Positions 45,522-59,363 of a stretch of 64,000 nucleotides of DNA are shown here, one piece after another. Position 1 is the first letter of the stretch; each line of letters begins with the position of its first letter. A program made the translations under genes and the position numbers. The notes under the pieces are model-generated. The model was not told where the DNA came from, did not search any database, and saw only the letters and a list, made by a program, of their open reading frames with translations. The stretch covers positions 2,404,001-2,468,000 of the forward strand of contig NC_013960.1 in NCBI RefSeq assembly GCF_000024725.1, given 5' to 3'. This DNA comes from Nitrosococcus halophilus Nc 4 (GTDB lineage: Bacteria > Pseudomonadota > Gammaproteobacteria > Nitrosococcales > Nitrosococcaceae).

Positions 45522-48500
45522 ATGCCCTACTCGCTGACCGAGAAGAAGCGTATTCGTAAAGATTTTGGCAAGCTTTATAGTATACTGAAAACTCCTTTCC
45601 TGCTAGCAACACAAATCGATTCCTTCCGTAATTTCTTACAGATGGATGCACCTCCCAATAAGCGGGAGGATAAAGGGTTACATGCGGCATTCCAGAGCGT
45701 ATTTCCCATTAAGAGCTATACAGAATACGCGGAACTCCAGTATGTCAGTTATCACCTTGGTACTCCCTCGTTTGATGTTAAGGAGTGCCAAGTACGAGGT
45801 TTGACTTATGCAGCTCCACTACGGGTTAAGTTGCGCCTTGTTATTTATGACAAGGAGGCTCCCGCTAGCGAGCAAGTCGTCAAGGATGTAAAGGAACAAG
45901 AAGTCTACATGGGGGAAATCCCCCTAATGACCCCAAAAGGGAATTTTGTTATCAATGGAACAGAGCGGGTTATCGTCTCCCAATTACATCGCTCTCCAGG
46001 AGTTATCTTTGAGCACGATAAGGGCAAGACCCATTCCTCGGGGAAGTTGCTTTTTTCCGCTAGGATAATCCCCTATCGCGGGTCTTGGTTAGATTTTGAA
46101 TTTGATCCTAAGGACTGCGTCTATGCCCGTATCGATCGCCGGCGCAAACTGCTAGCGACCATATTATTACGTGCCCTTGGTTACAGCACCGAGGAAATCC
46201 TGATGATGTTCTTTGAGACTATTACAGTTCATCACCAGGGTTCAGCTTACTTATTAGATTTGCTGCCTCAGCGGCTTCGCGGCGAGTCTCTGCCCTTCGA
46301 TATTATTAACCCCGATGGCGAGGTCATTGTCGAAGCCGAGCGACGGGTTACAGCACGGCATATCAAGCAGATGGAAAAGGCGGGGATGGAGACTCTGTCT
46401 GCGCCCAAGGAATTTTTAATAGGGAAGACTCTGGCTCGAGATCTAGTGGATACCGACACCGGGGAAGTCTTGGCTAGAGCTAATGACGAAATTACAGCAG
46501 AGTTAATGGAAGCCATAGAAGGCGCCGATATCCAAGCCTTTGATCTTATCTATACCAATGATTTAGACCGTGGCCCTTTTATCTCCGATACCTTGCGGTT
46601 AGATCTTACCACTACGCCTTTGGAGGCCCAAATGGAAATCTACCGCGTGATGCGTCCTGGGGAGCCGCCGACTAAGGAGGCCGCGCAGAATTTATTCCAA
46701 AATCTGTTTTTCAACCCCGAACGCTACGATCTCTCCCCTGTGGGGCGAATGAAGTTTAATCGTCGCCTTGGGAAAGAGGATATTACTGGCCTAGGTGTAT
46801 TATCAAAAGAGGATATTGTCGATGTCATAAAAACTTTAATTGACATCCGCAACGGTTATGGCAGCGTGGATGACGTTGACCATCTGGGCAACCGCCGAGT
46901 GCGCAGTGTTGGTGAAATGGCGGAGAACCAATTTCGGGTAGGTTTGGTTCGGGTCGAGCGGGCGGTGCGAGAGCGCTTAAGCTTAGCCGAGTCGGAAGGG
47001 CTGATGCCCCAGGAATTGATTAATGCGAAACCGGTGTCGGCAGCGATTAAGGAATTTTTTGGTTCTAGCCAACTGTCGCAATTTATGGATCAGAATAACC
47101 CGTTGTCGGAGGTAACCCATAAGCGACGGGTATCTGCACTAGGGCCAGGGGGACTCACCCGTGAGCGGGCGGGTTTCGAGGTGCGCGATGTACATCCTAC
47201 CCATTATGGGCGGGTCTGCCCCATTGAGACACCCGAAGGCCCGAATATTGGTTTGATCAATTCCTTAGCGGTTTATGCTAGAACTAATCAATATGGTTTT
47301 ATTGAAACGCCTTACCGAAAGGTAGTCGAAAGCAAGGTGACCGGCGAAGTGGAATATCTGTCGGCCATTGAGGAAGGGCAGTACGTGATTGCCCAGGCAA
47401 ATGCGACTGCGGACGAGGAAGGCCGCCTGGTGGATATGCTCGTTTCTTGCCGCCACAAGAATGAATTCACGCTTTTGCCGCCGGAAAAGGTGCAGTACAT
47501 CGATGTGTCACCTAAGCAGATTGTATCGGTAGCCGCATCTTTGATTCCCTTTTTAGAGCACGATGATGCCAACCGTGCATTGATGGGGTCTAATATGCAG
47601 CGTCAGGCGGTACCCACCTTGCGGGCGGAGACCCCCTTAGTCGGTACGGGTATTGAGAAGGTTGTGGCCCGTGATTCAGGGGTGATGGTGGTTGCCCGCC
47701 GCGGAGGTATCGTGGATTCTGTGGATGCCGCCCGGGTGGTAGTGCGAGTCAATGATGAGGAAACGGCTGCTGATGAGCCCGGGGTTGATATTTACAACCT
47801 CACCAAGTATGCCCGCTCAAATCAAAATACCTGCATTAACCAGCGGCCCTTGGTGAAACCAGGTGAGGTCGTGGTAGCAGGTGATGTTCTGGCTGATGGT
47901 CCGTCAACAGACATGGGTGAATTGGCCTTGGGGCAGAATCTTCTCGTGGCCTTTATGCCTTGGAATGGCTATAACTTCGAGGACTCAATCCTTATTTCCG
48001 AGCGGGTAGTGGAGGAAGAACGGTTTACTTCTATCCATATTGAAGAGTTGAGTTGCTTTGCGCGGGACACCAAGCTGGGTCCGGAAGAAATTAGCAGCGA
48101 TATTCCTAATGTAAGCGAAGCGGCTCTATCCAAACTGGACGAGGCGGGTATCGTTTATATTGGGGCGGAGGTCAAACCCGGTGATATTTTGGTGGGCAAG
48201 GTGACCCCCAAGGGGGAGACCCAATTAACACCAGAGGAGAAGTTGCTGCGAGCCATTTTTGGGGAAAAGGCCTCTGACGTGAAGGACACTTCCCTGCGGG
48301 TCCCTTCGGGTATGCACGGCACTGTGATCGATGTTCAGGTCTTTACCCGTGATGGCGTGGAAAAAGATTCGCGGGCTTTGCAGATAGAAGAGATGGAACT
48401 GGCTAAGATCAAAAAGGATTTGCGAGATGAGTTCCGTATCGTAGAAGCAGATATCTACCAACGCTTAGAAAAGGTTTTGGTGGGTAAGATTGCTGAAGGA

Positions 48501-49607
48501 GGGCCGGCAGGATTAGGCGCGGGCAGCAAGATCACAAAAAATTACCTTGCTGATTTGTCTAAGGATCGATGGTTTGAGATTCGGTTGCGCAGTGAGGAGG
48601 CGGATAAGCAGCTGGAATGGGCTGCTGGGCAACTTAAGGAGCAACGGGCTGCGATGGACGAAAAGTTCCAGCAGCAGCGGGCCAAGCTCACTTCCGGGCA
48701 CGATCTCCCTCCCGGTGTCCAGAAGATGGTGAAGGTCTATTTGGCAGTAAAACGTCGCGTCCAACCCGGCGATAAGATGGCAGGCCGGCATGGGAACAAG
48801 GGCGTGATTTCTACTATCGTGCCTCTTGAAGACATGCCTTATATGGAAGATGGGACCCCGGTAGATATCGTCCTTAATCCCCTAGGGGTGCCTTCTCGGA
48901 TGAATATTGGGCAGATCCTGGAGACTCATCTGGGGTGGGCAGCGAAAGGCCTAGGTCGAAAGATTGGCGCTCTCCTTGATTCCAGTTCAGAGCAGCAGGT
49001 TGTTGAATTACGTGCTTTTTTGGAGCAGGTATACAACACCAGTGGCAAGAAAGAAGAGTTAAGTTCTCTGAGCAATGGGGAAGTATTGGAACTGGCAAAT
49101 AACCTGCGTAATGGTGTTCCTATGGCAACGCCAGTATTCGATGGAGCTTCCGAGAAGGAAATCAAAGCGATGCTGGAGTTGGCTGATCTGCCTACCAACG
49201 GCCAAACCGCTCTTTATGATGGTCGAACAGGAGAAGCTTTCGCCCGCCCGGTAACGGTAGGGTATATGCATATGCTTAAGCTTAATCACTTGATTGATGA
49301 CAAGATGCATGCTAGGTCGACTGGCCCTTATAGCTTAGTCACTCAGCAGCCTCTGGGTGGGAAAGCCCAGTTTGGTGGACAGCGTTTTGGTGAGATGGAG
49401 GTATGGGCACTGGAATCCTATGGGGCTGCCTATACTTTGCAGGAGATGCTCACTGTGAAATCTGATGATGTGAACGGGCGCACCAAGATGTATAAAAACA
49501 TCGTGGATGGGGATTACCGAATGGAAGCGGGTATGCCCGAGTCGTTTAATGTATTGACAAAGGAAATCCGCGCCCTCGGTATCGATATCGAACTGGAACA
49601 GGACTAA
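45522..49607 (+). CDS. rpoB: RNA polymerase subunit beta
   Basis: 1361 aa. The start [18 protein letters not shown] at ATG 45522 follows GAGGTGAT; an in-frame upstream start at 45456 is spurious. The rifampicin cluster is wild-type in form ([40 protein letters not shown]). The [20 protein letters not shown] region and the C-terminal clamp interface are complete. rpoC follows 77 bp downstream. Confidence 0.98.
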   Translation: MPYSLTEKKRIRKDFGKLYSILKTPFLLATQIDSFRNFLQMDAPPNKREDKGLHAAFQSVFPIKSYTEYAELQYVSYHLGTPSFDVKECQVRGLTYAAPLRVKLRLVIYDKEAPASEQVVKDVKEQEVYMGEIPLMTPKGNFVINGTERVIVSQLHRSPGVIFEHDKGKTHSSGKLLFSARIIPYRGSWLDFEFDPKDCVYARIDRRRKLLATILLRALGYSTEEILMMFFETITVHHQGSAYLLDLLPQRLRGESLPFDIINPDGEVIVEAERRVTARHIKQMEKAGMETLSAPKEFLIGKTLARDLVDTDTGEVLARANDEITAELMEAIEGADIQAFDLIYTNDLDRGPFISDTLRLDLTTTPLEAQMEIYRVMRPGEPPTKEAAQNLFQNLFFNPERYDLSPVGRMKFNRRLGKEDITGLGVLSKEDIVDVIKTLIDIRNGYGSVDDVDHLGNRRVRSVGEMAENQFRVGLVRVERAVRERLSLAESEGLMPQELINAKPVSAAIKEFFGSSQLSQFMDQNNPLSEVTHKRRVSALGPGGLTRERAGFEVRDVHPTHYGRVCPIETPEGPNIGLINSLAVYARTNQYGFIETPYRKVVESKVTGEVEYLSAIEEGQYVIAQANATADEEGRLVDMLVSCRHKNEFTLLPPEKVQYIDVSPKQIVSVAASLIPFLEHDDANRALMGSNMQRQAVPTLRAETPLVGTGIEKVVARDSGVMVVARRGGIVDSVDAARVVVRVNDEETAADEPGVDIYNLTKYARSNQNTCINQRPLVKPGEVVVAGDVLADGPSTDMGELALGQNLLVAFMPWNGYNFEDSILISERVVEEERFTSIHIEELSCFARDTKLGPEEISSDIPNVSEAALSKLDEAGIVYIGAEVKPGDILVGKVTPKGETQLTPEEKLLRAIFGEKASDVKDTSLRVPSGMHGTVIDVQVFTRDGVEKDSRALQIEEMELAKIKKDLRDEFRIVEADIYQRLEKVLVGKIAEGGPAGLGAGSKITKNYLADLSKDRWFEIRLRSEEADKQLEWAAGQLKEQRAAMDEKFQQQRAKLTSGHDLPPGVQKMVKVYLAVKRRVQPGDKMAGRHGNKGVISTIVPLEDMPYMEDGTPVDIVLNPLGVPSRMNIGQILETHLGWAAKGLGRKIGALLDSSSEQQVVELRAFLEQVYNTSGKKEELSSLSNGEVLELANNLRNGVPMATPVFDGASEKEIKAMLELADLPTNGQTALYDGRTGEAFARPVTVGYMHMLKLNHLIDDKMHARSTGPYSLVTQQPLGGKAQFGGQRFGEMEVWALESYGAAYTLQEMLTVKSDDVNGRTKMYKNIVDGDYRMEAGMPESFNVLTKEIRALGIDIELEQD

Positions 49608-49684
49608 ATGGCCACAGAAATGGGAAAACGAGCCGATGGTCGCAATAGACATATCCGCCAGCCCTGGCTATGGAGGACCGCATA

Positions 49685-52600
49685 ATGAGAGATTTACTGA
49701 ATTTGCTTAAGCAGCAAAACCAGATCGAGGAGTTCGATTCCATACGCATTGGTCTGGCATCTCCCGATATGATTCGGGCCTGGTCGTACGGGGAGGTCAA
49801 AAAGCCCGAAACCATCAACTATCGGACTTTTAAGCCGGAGCGTGATGGGCTTTTTTGCGCTAAGATTTTTGGTCCAGTTAAAGACTACGAGTGTTTATGC
49901 GGCAAATATAAGCGTCTCAAACATCGGGGCGTGATTTGCGAGAAATGTGGAGTAGAGGTGACTCTGGCCAAGGTTCGCCGGGAGCGTATGGGGCATATTG
50001 AACTGGCCAGTCCAGTGGCCCATATTTGGTTCCTAAAGTCCCTGCCTTCGCGGATCAGTTTGCTTTTAGATATGACACTCCGCGATATAGAGCGGGTTCT
50101 CTACTTTGAAGCTTCTGTAGTTATCGAGCCAGGCATGACTCCATTGGAGCGGGGGCAGCTCTTAGCGGATGAGGCCTATCTTCAAGCTGTTGAAGAGTAT
50201 GGCGATGAGTTCGATGCCCGTATGGGAGCAGAAGCGGTCCAGGAAATGCTAAAAACCCTTGATCTCAAGGGAGAGGCCACAAAGCTGCGCGAGGAGATTA
50301 CCAACACTAACTCTGACACCAAGATTAAAAAACTTAGCAAGCGGCTTAAACTTATGGAAGCGTTTATCGATTCGGGTAATCGCCCCGAATGGATGATTCT
50401 AGAAGTGCTCCCGGTTTTGCCGCCTGATTTACGGCCGCTAGTGCCTTTGGAAGGAGGGCGTTTTGCCACCTCTGATCTTAATGATCTATACCGGCGGGTG
50501 ATTAATCGAAATAATCGTCTTAAGCGATTATTAGATCTGAATGCGCCAGATATCATTGTGCGTAATGAGAAACGCATGCTTCAGGAGTCAGTGGATGCTC
50601 TCTTGGACAACGGGCGCCGCGGCCGAGCGATCACAGGGACCAACAAGCTGCCTTTAAAATCGCTAGCCGATATGATCAAAGGCAAGCAGGGACGGTTTCG
50701 GCAAAATCTACTGGGTAAGCGGGTGGATTATTCTGGTCGCTCTGTCATTGTGGTGGGTCCAACCCTTAAGCTGCATCAGTGTGGTTTGCCCAAGAAGATG
50801 GCACTGGAACTTTTTAAACCTTTCATCTTTGGTAAGTTGGAGCGAGCTGGGCTTGCCACCACGATTAAGGCAGCAAAAAAACTGGTAGAGCGGGAAGGTC
50901 CTGAGGTATGGGACGTGTTAGAGGAGGTTATCCGCGAGCACCCGGTTATGCTTAATCGGGCCCCTACCTTGCACCGCCTTGGCATTCAGGCTTTCGAGCC
51001 GGTGCTCATTGAAGGTAAGGCGATTCAGCTCCACCCCTTGGTTTGTGTGGCTTTTAATGCTGACTTTGATGGCGACCAAATGGCGGTCCATGTACCGCTG
51101 TCCTTGGAGGCCCAGCTGGAGGCCCGCGCCCTCATGATGTCCACAAACAACATTCTGTCGCCAGCTAATGGGGAGCCCATTATTGGTCCCACCCAGGATG
51201 TAGTCTTAGGACTGTACTACATGACCTCTGAGCGGGTGAATGCCAAGGGTGAGGGGATGCTCTTCGCCGATGTCAATGAGGTACGGCGTGCCTATGAGAC
51301 AGCGGCGGTTGATCTCCATGCAAAAGTTTCCGTACGTATTACCGAAACGGATCTCTCTAAACCTGAAGGTGAACGCGAAACGACCCGTATCGTGAGGACT
51401 ACAGTGGGACGAGCACTGCTCTCAGAGCTCTTGCCGCCAGGGTTGCCCTTCGAGTTAGTCGATAGGAATATGACTAAAAGGGAGATTTCCAAGCTGGTCA
51501 ATATCTGTTATCGGCGCCTAGGCCTTAAGACCACAGTGGTGTTTGCTGATCGCCTGATGTATCTCGGCTTCCGGCAAGCGACTCTGAGTGGTATTTCCAT
51601 AGGTGTTGATGACATGGTGGTGCCAGAGGAAAAGCAACCCATTCTTGCTAGGGCGGAAGAAGAAGTTAAGGAAATTGAGGAACAATACGCCTCAGGCTTG
51701 GTTACCAATGGCGAGCGGTATAATAAAGTCGTGGATATTTGGTCCCATACCAATGACCAGGTAGCCAAGGCCATGATGGAGCGGTTAGGGAGTGAAGAGG
51801 TGGAGGACGCAGAGGGTAAAGTCGTCAAACAGCAAACCTTTAACTCCATCTATATGATGGCCGATTCTGGGGCCCGGGGATCGGCTGCCCAGATCCGTCA
51901 GCTTGCAGGTATGCGGGGTTTGATGGCTAAGCCTGACGGCTCGATCATTGAAACTCCAATTACGGCTAATTTCCGTGAAGGGCTAGATGTCCTGCAATAC
52001 TTTATCTCTACCCATGGGGCTCGTAAAGGTTTGGCTGACACAGCCCTAAAAACGGCTAATTCTGGATACTTGACTCGGCGCTTAGTGGACGTCGCCCAGG
52101 ATTTGGTCATCACAGAAGATGACTGTGGTACCACCCGTGGGATTAGCATGACTCCTCTGGTAGAGGGGGGTGACGTTGTAGAGCCGCTACGAGAGCGGGT
52201 GCTAGGTCGGGTATTGGCCCTTGATGTTTTTGTGCCAGGGAGCAATGAAGTGGCGATACCCGCCGGCACCCTGCTGGATGAATCCTGGGTCGATCATCTT
52301 GAAACCCTAGGCATCGATGCGGTGAAGGTCCGTTCACCTATTACCTGTGAGACCCGTTATGGGGTCTGTGCGGGTTGCTATGGGCGAGATCTGGGGCGTG
52401 GCCACCGTATCAATGTGGGTGAGGCCGTTGGGGTCATTGCGGCTCAATCCATCGGTGAGCCAGGTACGCAGCTGACTATGCGCACTTTCCATATTGGCGG
52501 CGCAGCATCCCGAACAGTCACCACCAATAGCATTGAGATTAAGTATAAGGGCAGTATCCGGTTGCATAATGTCAAGATAGTTCAGCATGAAAGTGGTAAA

Positions 52601-53896
52601 TATGTTGCTGTCTCTCGCTCCGGGGAAGTCCATGTGGTGGATGAGCAGGGGCGTGATCGGGAACGTTATAAGATTCCCTATGGCGCTGAGCTTTCGGTGG
52701 GAGATGGCGATGTGGTGGAACCGGGTCAAGTAGTGGCCACCTGGGATCCCCATACTCATCCCGTGATTACAGAAGTGGCGGGCAAAGTCAGACTTCAGGA
52801 TTTTGTGGAAGGCACCACCGTGGAACGCCAGGTTGATGAGGTCACTGGCTTGACTAGCCTCACCGTGCTTGATCCTAAGCAACGAGGCGCCGCTGCTAGG
52901 GAATTGCGCCCGATGGTTAAGCTAGTTGATGAAACAGGAAGTGACTTATGCATTGCAGGAACGGATATCCCTGCCCATTATTATTTGCCAGCAGGGGCTA
53001 TCGTTTCGGCAGAGGATGCTACCATGGTCGGTGTGGGTGATGTGCTAGCGCGATTGCCCCAAGAATCCAGTAAGACCCGCGATATTACGGGTGGTTTGCC
53101 GAGGGTGGCCGACCTATTCGAGGCACGTAAACCGAAAGACCCCGCGGTCCTTGCCGAAATTTCGGGGACCGTAAGTTTTGGTAAGGAAACTAAGGGTAAA
53201 CAGCGGCTTATTATCACTGGAAGCGATGGCGAACGGCATGAAGAATTGATCCCCAAGTGGCGTCAAGTCAATGTATTCGAAGGTGAACACGTTGAAAAAG
53301 GTGAAGTGATCGTTGATGGGCCGCCTGCGCCCCATGACATTCTACGTCTACGGGGTGTGGAAGAGTTAACTCAATATATTGTTAACGAAGTCCAGGATGT
53401 ATATCGCTTACAAGGGGTGAAAATCAATGACAAGCACATTGAAGTCATTGTTTGCCAAATGCTTCGCAAGGTGGAAATAATAGAACCTGGAGATACCAGC
53501 TTTCTTAAGGGTGAGCAGGTTGATAAGGCGAGATTGTTGGAGGAAAATGAAAAGGTAGAGAAAGATGGCAAACTATCTGCCCGTTTTGAGCCGGTGCTTC
53601 TTGGTATCACCAAGGCCTCACTAGCGACAGAATCTTTCATCTCGGCCGCCTCCTTCCAAGAAACTACGCGTGTGCTCACGGAAGCAGCCGTAACAGGCAA
53701 GAGCGATGAGTTGCGCGGATTGAAGGAAAATGTGATTGTGGGCCGCTTGATTCCTGCGGGGACGGGATTAGCTTATCACTCTGAGCGGCGTCGCAAGCGG
53801 CATATGTTAGAGCAATCAGAAGCCCTAACCGGGGAAGCAAGTTCTTCTCGTTATGGGGAGGGTGAAATTTCTGAGTCAGGTGCTGCGACTGCTTGA
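49685..53896 (+). CDS. rpoC: RNA polymerase subunit beta'
   Basis: 1403 aa from ATG 49685 ([20 protein letters not shown]) behind GGAGGA; a start five codons upstream is less likely. The zinc site is [20 protein letters not shown], the catalytic Mg loop [12 protein letters not shown], and the trigger loop region [20 protein letters not shown]. The second Zn site ([13 protein letters not shown]) is intact. Ends with the typical Ala/Glu-rich tail. Confidence 0.98.
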   Translation: MRDLLNLLKQQNQIEEFDSIRIGLASPDMIRAWSYGEVKKPETINYRTFKPERDGLFCAKIFGPVKDYECLCGKYKRLKHRGVICEKCGVEVTLAKVRRERMGHIELASPVAHIWFLKSLPSRISLLLDMTLRDIERVLYFEASVVIEPGMTPLERGQLLADEAYLQAVEEYGDEFDARMGAEAVQEMLKTLDLKGEATKLREEITNTNSDTKIKKLSKRLKLMEAFIDSGNRPEWMILEVLPVLPPDLRPLVPLEGGRFATSDLNDLYRRVINRNNRLKRLLDLNAPDIIVRNEKRMLQESVDALLDNGRRGRAITGTNKLPLKSLADMIKGKQGRFRQNLLGKRVDYSGRSVIVVGPTLKLHQCGLPKKMALELFKPFIFGKLERAGLATTIKAAKKLVEREGPEVWDVLEEVIREHPVMLNRAPTLHRLGIQAFEPVLIEGKAIQLHPLVCVAFNADFDGDQMAVHVPLSLEAQLEARALMMSTNNILSPANGEPIIGPTQDVVLGLYYMTSERVNAKGEGMLFADVNEVRRAYETAAVDLHAKVSVRITETDLSKPEGERETTRIVRTTVGRALLSELLPPGLPFELVDRNMTKREISKLVNICYRRLGLKTTVVFADRLMYLGFRQATLSGISIGVDDMVVPEEKQPILARAEEEVKEIEEQYASGLVTNGERYNKVVDIWSHTNDQVAKAMMERLGSEEVEDAEGKVVKQQTFNSIYMMADSGARGSAAQIRQLAGMRGLMAKPDGSIIETPITANFREGLDVLQYFISTHGARKGLADTALKTANSGYLTRRLVDVAQDLVITEDDCGTTRGISMTPLVEGGDVVEPLRERVLGRVLALDVFVPGSNEVAIPAGTLLDESWVDHLETLGIDAVKVRSPITCETRYGVCAGCYGRDLGRGHRINVGEAVGVIAAQSIGEPGTQLTMRTFHIGGAASRTVTTNSIEIKYKGSIRLHNVKIVQHESGKYVAVSRSGEVHVVDEQGRDRERYKIPYGAELSVGDGDVVEPGQVVATWDPHTHPVITEVAGKVRLQDFVEGTTVERQVDEVTGLTSLTVLDPKQRGAAARELRPMVKLVDETGSDLCIAGTDIPAHYYLPAGAIVSAEDATMVGVGDVLARLPQESSKTRDITGGLPRVADLFEARKPKDPAVLAEISGTVSFGKETKGKQRLIITGSDGERHEELIPKWRQVNVFEGEHVEKGEVIVDGPPAPHDILRLRGVEELTQYIVNEVQDVYRLQGVKINDKHIEVIVCQMLRKVEIIEPGDTSFLKGEQVDKARLLEENEKVEKDGKLSARFEPVLLGITKASLATESFISAASFQETTRVLTEAAVTGKSDELRGLKENVIVGRLIPAGTGLAYHSERRRKRHMLEQSEALTGEASSSRYGEGEISESGAATA

Positions 53897-53938
53897 CAAA
53901 AAAGCTCATCGAGCCTAAAATCTCCAGTTTCCTACGTA

Positions 53939-53971
53939 GGCGTCCTCCTTGAAAAGGTCAAGGAGGACGCC
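53939..53971 (+). terminator. Strong hairpin between rpoC and rpsL
   Basis: GGCGTCCTCCTTG (53939-53951), a 7-base loop and CAAGGAGGACGCC (53959-53971) form a perfect 13-bp stem. There is no U-tract, only GTAAGTTT. It marks the border between the rpoBC and str operons; termination or RNase III processing is likely. A small CCGAC/GTCGG stem at 54016-54029 follows. Confidence 0.7.
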
Positions 53972-54073
53972 GTAAGTTTAGAAATTAGAAACCCAAATCC
54001 TGAAGCGTTCACTCTCCGACAGTTGTCGGCGTTTGGGCGCTTAACTTTATTTTGTCCGGAGTATTCAGAATCC

Positions 54074-54448
54074 ATGGCTACCATTAACCAGTTGGTTCGC
54101 AAGCCGCGGGTACGGCAGAGAAAGAAAAGTAATGTACCTGCATTGCAGGCCTGTCCCCAGAAGCGGGGAGTCTGTACTCGGGTCTACACGACGACGCCCA
54201 AGAAGCCTAACTCGGCTTTGCGTAAGGTAGCCCGTGTGCGCCTAACCAACAGCATGGAAGTCACCTCCTATATTGGGGGTGAAGGGCATAATTTACAGGA
54301 ACACTCTGTGGTCCTGATTCGGGGTGGTCGTGTTAAGGACTTGCCCGGTGTGCGTTACCACATTGTACGGGGTTCCTTAGATACAGCAGGGGTAGGGGAT
54401 CGTCGGCAGGGTCGTTCCAAGTATGGGGCCAAGCGCCCGAAGGGCTAG
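54074..54448 (+). CDS. rpsL: 30S ribosomal protein S12
   Basis: 124 aa. ATG 54074 gives [20 protein letters not shown]; the longer frame from 54023 is spurious. The decoding-centre motif [18 protein letters not shown] has the usual Lys residues (streptomycin-sensitive form). [20 protein letters not shown] is also canonical. Confidence 0.98.
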   Translation: MATINQLVRKPRVRQRKKSNVPALQACPQKRGVCTRVYTTTPKKPNSALRKVARVRLTNSMEVTSYIGGEGHNLQEHSVVLIRGGRVKDLPGVRYHIVRGSLDTAGVGDRRQGRSKYGAKRPKG

Positions 54449-54484
54449 TGATACCCCCTTATCTATAGAGGTTGGATGAAATAA

Positions 54485-54973
<489 letters not shown>

Positions 54974-55019
54974 GTATCTGGTGGTTCGGATTATTTCTTC
55001 AAATTAAGGATTTGCTGTC

Positions 55020-57113
55020 GTGGCCCGGAAGACCCCTATCGAACGCTATCGTAATATTGGCATTATGGCCCATATTGATGCCGGTAAAACTACTACCACT
55101 GAACGTATCCTGTATTACACAGGTGTCTCCCATAAGATTGGTGAGGTTCATGATGGTGCTGCCGCTATGGACTGGATGGAGCAGGAACAGGAAAGGGGAA
55201 TTACGATCACCTCGGCAGCAACAACCTGTTTCTGGAAAGGCATGGAGAGGCAATTTCCCGAGCACCGGGTCAATATTATTGATACGCCGGGGCACGTGGA
55301 TTTCACCATTGAGGTAGAACGCTCTCTGCGGGTGTTAGATGGTGCCGTTGCCGTATTCTGTGCCGTAGGGGGGGTTGAACCCCAATCAGAAACGGTATGG
55401 CGGCAGGCAAACAAATACAAAGTCCCCCGCTTGGCATTCGTTAATAAGATGGATAGACAGGGGGCTGATTTCTTCCGAGTCGTCGGGCAAGTTCGTACCC
55501 GGCTGGGGGCTAATCCCGTTCCTATTCAGGTTCCTATTGGGGCTGAGGAAAATTTTAAGGGGGTGGTTGACCTTATAAAGATGAAGGCCATCTATTGGGA
55601 TGAGAGCAGTAAGGGTATGTCTTTTGAAGAAAAGGACATACCGGAGGATCTGCAAGCCACTTGCGATGAATATCGGGAAAAGATGGTGGAAGCCGCTGCC
55701 GAGGCCTCCGAAGAATTAATGGAAAAGTACCTTGAGGGAAGCGAACTGTCGTCGGAGGATATTACCAAGGGTCTTCGTACCCGCACCTTGAATGGAGAAA
55801 TCGTTCCGGCTTTGTGCGGTTCAGCCTTTAAAAATAAGGGGGTTCAGGCAGTATTGGATGCGGTCATTTCTTATATGCCTTCTCCCGTTGAAGTTCCCCC
55901 TATCAAAGGCATCCAACAAGATGAGACCGAAGTCAAACGCCATGCCTCTGATGAAGAGCCGTTTGCTGCTCTAGCTTTTAAGATCGCCTCCGATCCCTAC
56001 GTGGGAAACCTTACCTTTTTCCGGGTTTATTCTGGGGTGTTAAGTTCAGGGGATACGGTCTACAACGCGGCTTCTGGAAACCGCGAGCGCATTGGCCGCT
56101 TGCTTCAGATGCATGCTAATAGCCGGGAAGAAATTAAAGATGTGGGGGCGGGTGATATCGCCGCTGCGGTTGGTCTAAAAAACGTGACTACGGGTGATAC
56201 CATATGCGATATGGACCATATCGTTTTATTGGAGCGGATGGAGTTTCCCGACCCCGTAATCTCCGTTGCCATCGAGCCTAAAACTAAGGCGGACCAAGAA
56301 AAGATGTCCCTTGCCCTTGGAAAGCTGGCTAAGGAGGATCCCTCTTTTAGAGTTCGAACGGATGAAGAATCTGGCCAGACCATTATCTCGGGAATGGGGG
56401 AGTTACACCTTGATATTATTGTTGATCGCATGAAGCGAGAGTTTAAGGTGGAGGCTAATGTAGGTGCTCCCCAAGTAGCTTATCGGGAAACAATACATCA
56501 GAGTGTGGAGCAAGAAGGAAAATTTGTACGCCAGAGCGGTGGTCGTGGTCAGTATGGTCATGTATGGCTTCGGATCGAACCTCAAGAGCGGGGTAAGGGG
56601 TACGAGTTTGTCAACAAAATCGTGGGGGGGGCTATCCCCAAGGAATTTATTCCTGCCGTTGACAAGGGGATAAAAGAGCAGACCGAGAACGGAGTTATTG
56701 CGGGATATCCCGTAGTGGATGTCAAGGTCACGCTATATGACGGTTCATACCACGATGTAGATTCTAGTGAAATGGCCTTTAAAATTGCAGGTTCTATGGC
56801 TTTCAAGGAGGGAATGCAAAAAGCAGATCCCGTGCTGTTAGAACCTGTTATGAAGGTGGAAGTAGTAACCCCTGAGGAATACATGGGTGATGTGATGGGT
56901 GATCTTAATCGGCGTCGTGGTATGGTCCAGGGAATGGATGACTCCCCTAGTGGCAAGGTCATTCGTGCGGAGGTGCCATTGGCGGAAATGTTCGGTTATG
57001 CCACTGATCTCCGTTCGGCCACTCAGGGGCGGGCTAACTATACGATGGAGTTTTCAAAGTATAATGAGGCGCCCTCTAACATCGCTGGGGCAATTATCAA
57101 AAAGTCTCAATAA
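55020..57113 (+). CDS. fusA: Elongation factor G
   Basis: 697 aa from GTG 55020. G1 motif [21 protein letters not shown]3 [17 protein letters not shown]4 [12 protein letters not shown], then domains II-V including the domain IV region [20 protein letters not shown]. Catalyses translocation. It lies 46 bp after rpsG and 37 bp before tuf copy 2. Confidence 0.98.
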   Translation: MARKTPIERYRNIGIMAHIDAGKTTTTERILYYTGVSHKIGEVHDGAAAMDWMEQEQERGITITSAATTCFWKGMERQFPEHRVNIIDTPGHVDFTIEVERSLRVLDGAVAVFCAVGGVEPQSETVWRQANKYKVPRLAFVNKMDRQGADFFRVVGQVRTRLGANPVPIQVPIGAEENFKGVVDLIKMKAIYWDESSKGMSFEEKDIPEDLQATCDEYREKMVEAAAEASEELMEKYLEGSELSSEDITKGLRTRTLNGEIVPALCGSAFKNKGVQAVLDAVISYMPSPVEVPPIKGIQQDETEVKRHASDEEPFAALAFKIASDPYVGNLTFFRVYSGVLSSGDTVYNAASGNRERIGRLLQMHANSREEIKDVGAGDIAAAVGLKNVTTGDTICDMDHIVLLERMEFPDPVISVAIEPKTKADQEKMSLALGKLAKEDPSFRVRTDEESGQTIISGMGELHLDIIVDRMKREFKVEANVGAPQVAYRETIHQSVEQEGKFVRQSGGRGQYGHVWLRIEPQERGKGYEFVNKIVGGAIPKEFIPAVDKGIKEQTENGVIAGYPVVDVKVTLYDGSYHDVDSSEMAFKIAGSMAFKEGMQKADPVLLEPVMKVEVVTPEEYMGDVMGDLNRRRGMVQGMDDSPSGKVIRAEVPLAEMFGYATDLRSATQGRANYTMEFSKYNEAPSNIAGAIIKKSQ

Positions 57114-57150
57114 GATAAGATAGACAGTTATTTTTGTGAGGTGAGCGACT

Positions 57151-58341
57151 GTGTCCAAGGCGAAATTTGAGCGGAAGAAGCCGCATATCAACGTAGGCAC
57201 GATTGGTCACGTAGACCATGGTAAGACGACGTTAACGGCGGCGTTGACGAGGGTGTTAGCGGAGCAATATGGAGGGGAGTTTAGGGCCTATGATCAGATA
57301 GACAACGCGCCGGAGGAGCGGGAGCGAGGGATTACGATAGCGACGGCGCACGTGGAATATGAGACGGAGGCTCGCCACTATGCGCACGTGGACTGTCCTG
57401 GTCATGCGGATTATGTGAAGAACATGATTACGGGTGCGGCGCAGATGGACGGGGCGATATTGGTGGTATCGGCGGCGGATGGTCCGATGCCGCAGACGCG
57501 GGAGCATATTTTGTTGGCGCGTCAGGTGGGGGTCCCGTTCATTTTGGTGTATTTGAACAAGGCGGACATGGTGGACGACCCGGAGCTATTGGAGCTTGTG
57601 GAGATGGAGGTTCGGGAGCTGTTGGACAGTTACCAGTTTCCGGGGGATGACACACCGATAGTGGTGGGCAGTGCGTTGAAGGCTTTGGAAGGGGACACGA
57701 GCGAGATAGGGATTCCGTCGATATTGAAGTTAGTGGAGGCGATGGATGCGTATATTCCGGAGCCCCAGCGTGCGGTGGACCAGCCATTTTTGATGCCGAT
57801 AGAGGATGTGTTTTCGATATCGGGCCGGGGGACGGTGGTGACGGGCCGCGTGGAGCGAGGGATTGTCAAGGTGGGTGATGAGATAGAGATCGTAGGGATG
57901 CGGGAGACGCAGAAGACGACCTGTACGGGAGTGGAGATGTTTCGCAAGCTCTTGGACGAGGGTCGAGCGGGGGACAATGTGGGGGTCTTGTTGCGGGGGA
58001 CCAAGCGCGAGGATGTGGAGCGCGGGCAGGTACTTGCCAAGCCGGGTTCGATTACGCCGCACACGAAGTTTCATGCGGAGGTGTATGTTCTTTCCAAGGA
58101 TGAGGGGGGTCGGCACACGCCGTTTTTCACGGGGTATCGTCCGCAGTTTTATTTTCGGACCACGGATGTGACCGGCGCCATTGATTTGCCCGAGGGGGTG
58201 GAGATGGTGATGCCGGGGGATAATATTCAGATGACGGTCAGTTTGATTGCGCCCATTGCGATGGAGGAGGGCTTGCGTTTTGCGGTCCGCGAAGGGGGGC
58301 GTACGGTAGGGGCCGGCGTCGTCAGTAAAGTTATTGAGTAA
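57151..58341 (+). CDS. tuf: Elongation factor Tu, copy 2
   Basis: 396 aa. Same nucleotide sequence as copy 1 (40499-41689) over the 1190 bases 57152-58341, but it starts with GTG where copy 1 has ATG. Identity begins one base inside the start codon and stops right after TAA, so the conversion tract fits the coding region exactly. It is preceded by TGTGAGGTGAG as ribosome site. rpsJ starts 4 bp after the stop. Confidence 0.98.
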   Translation: MSKAKFERKKPHINVGTIGHVDHGKTTLTAALTRVLAEQYGGEFRAYDQIDNAPEERERGITIATAHVEYETEARHYAHVDCPGHADYVKNMITGAAQMDGAILVVSAADGPMPQTREHILLARQVGVPFILVYLNKADMVDDPELLELVEMEVRELLDSYQFPGDDTPIVVGSALKALEGDTSEIGIPSILKLVEAMDAYIPEPQRAVDQPFLMPIEDVFSISGRGTVVTGRVERGIVKVGDEIEIVGMRETQKTTCTGVEMFRKLLDEGRAGDNVGVLLRGTKREDVERGQVLAKPGSITPHTKFHAEVYVLSKDEGGRHTPFFTGYRPQFYFRTTDVTGAIDLPEGVEMVMPGDNIQMTVSLIAPIAMEEGLRFAVREGGRTVGAGVVSKVIE

Positions 58342-58345
58342 CGGC

Positions 58346-58660
58346 ATGGCCAAGCAACAAGTTATTAGGATTCGGTTAAAGGCGTTCGATCATCGCCTAA
58401 TTGACCAGTCAGCACGGGAAATTGTAGATACCGCTAAGCGCACGGGTGCCCACGTACGTGGGCCGATTCCTTTGCCTACTCGGAAGGAGCGGTTTACGAT
58501 TTTGATATCGCCCCATGTTAACAAGGATGCTCGAGATCAGTATGAGATCCGTACCCATAAACGGTTAATGGATATTGTTGAACCGACGGAAAAGACTGTT
58601 GACGCCTTGATGAAGCTAGATTTGGCTGCGGGTGTCGACGTCCAGATCAAGCTAACTTGA
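58346..58660 (+). CDS. rpsJ: 30S ribosomal protein S10
   Basis: 104 aa from ATG 58346 ([20 protein letters not shown]). [20 protein letters not shown] and [20 protein letters not shown] are typical. The 4-bp gap to tuf means the S10 operon has no separate leader here and must be read from the str promoter or from inside tuf. Confidence 0.97.
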   Translation: MAKQQVIRIRLKAFDHRLIDQSAREIVDTAKRTGAHVRGPIPLPTRKERFTILISPHVNKDARDQYEIRTHKRLMDIVEPTEKTVDALMKLDLAAGVDVQIKLT

Positions 58661-58695
58661 TAAAACTATGTGATGGTAGGCGCGAGGATAGGCGA

Positions 58696-59346
58696 ATGGC
58701 AATCGGACTAGTCGGCCGAAAGTTGGGGATGACAAGAGTCTTTACTGACGAGGGGGAATCAATACCGGTAACGGTTATCGAGGCAACTCCAAATCGGATT
58801 TCACAGATTAAGACTCTGGAGCGGGATAGTTATCGGGCGTTGCAAGTGACATTAGGTGAGAAGCGACCTTCTCGAGTCACCAAACCTCTAAAGGGGCACT
58901 TTGCAAAGGCGGGGGTGGAGCCAGGTCGAAAGTTGCACGAGTTTCGCCTTGCAGAGGGGGAAGGAGCAGATGCCGAGGCTGGCAGCGAATTAAAGGTTGG
59001 CTTATTTGAAGCCGGGCAGAAGGTTGATGTTACGGGTACTACCCGTGGGCGTGGCTTTGCAGGCGTGGTCCGCCGTTACCGTTTCGGTGGTGGAGACGCT
59101 AGTCATGGCAATTCGTTATCCCATCGTGCTCCAGGTTCTATTGGTCAATGCCAGACTCCGGGTCGAGTGTTTAAAGGAAAAAAAATGGCTGGGCAGATGG
59201 GAAATGTGCAGCGCACTGTTCAAAACCTTGAGTTGGTGCGGGTCGACGAGGAACGCCATTTGCTATTGGTGAAAGGGGCCATTCCTGGCGCGCCAGGGGG
59301 TGATGTGGTGGTGAAGCCTGCAGCCAAGGCCGCGGTAGGTAAGTAA
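58696..59346 (+). CDS. rplC: 50S ribosomal protein L3
   Basis: 216 aa from ATG 58696 ([20 protein letters not shown]). The rRNA-binding finger [52 protein letters not shown] is intact, including the Gln that PrmB methylates (GSIGQ). The frame is open upstream to 58657 but that part overlaps rpsJ. Confidence 0.97.
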   Translation: MAIGLVGRKLGMTRVFTDEGESIPVTVIEATPNRISQIKTLERDSYRALQVTLGEKRPSRVTKPLKGHFAKAGVEPGRKLHEFRLAEGEGADAEAGSELKVGLFEAGQKVDVTGTTRGRGFAGVVRRYRFGGGDASHGNSLSHRAPGSIGQCQTPGRVFKGKKMAGQMGNVQRTVQNLELVRVDEERHLLLVKGAIPGAPGGDVVVKPAAKAAVGK

Positions 59347-59363
59347 GATAAAAGGAGGAAGCG

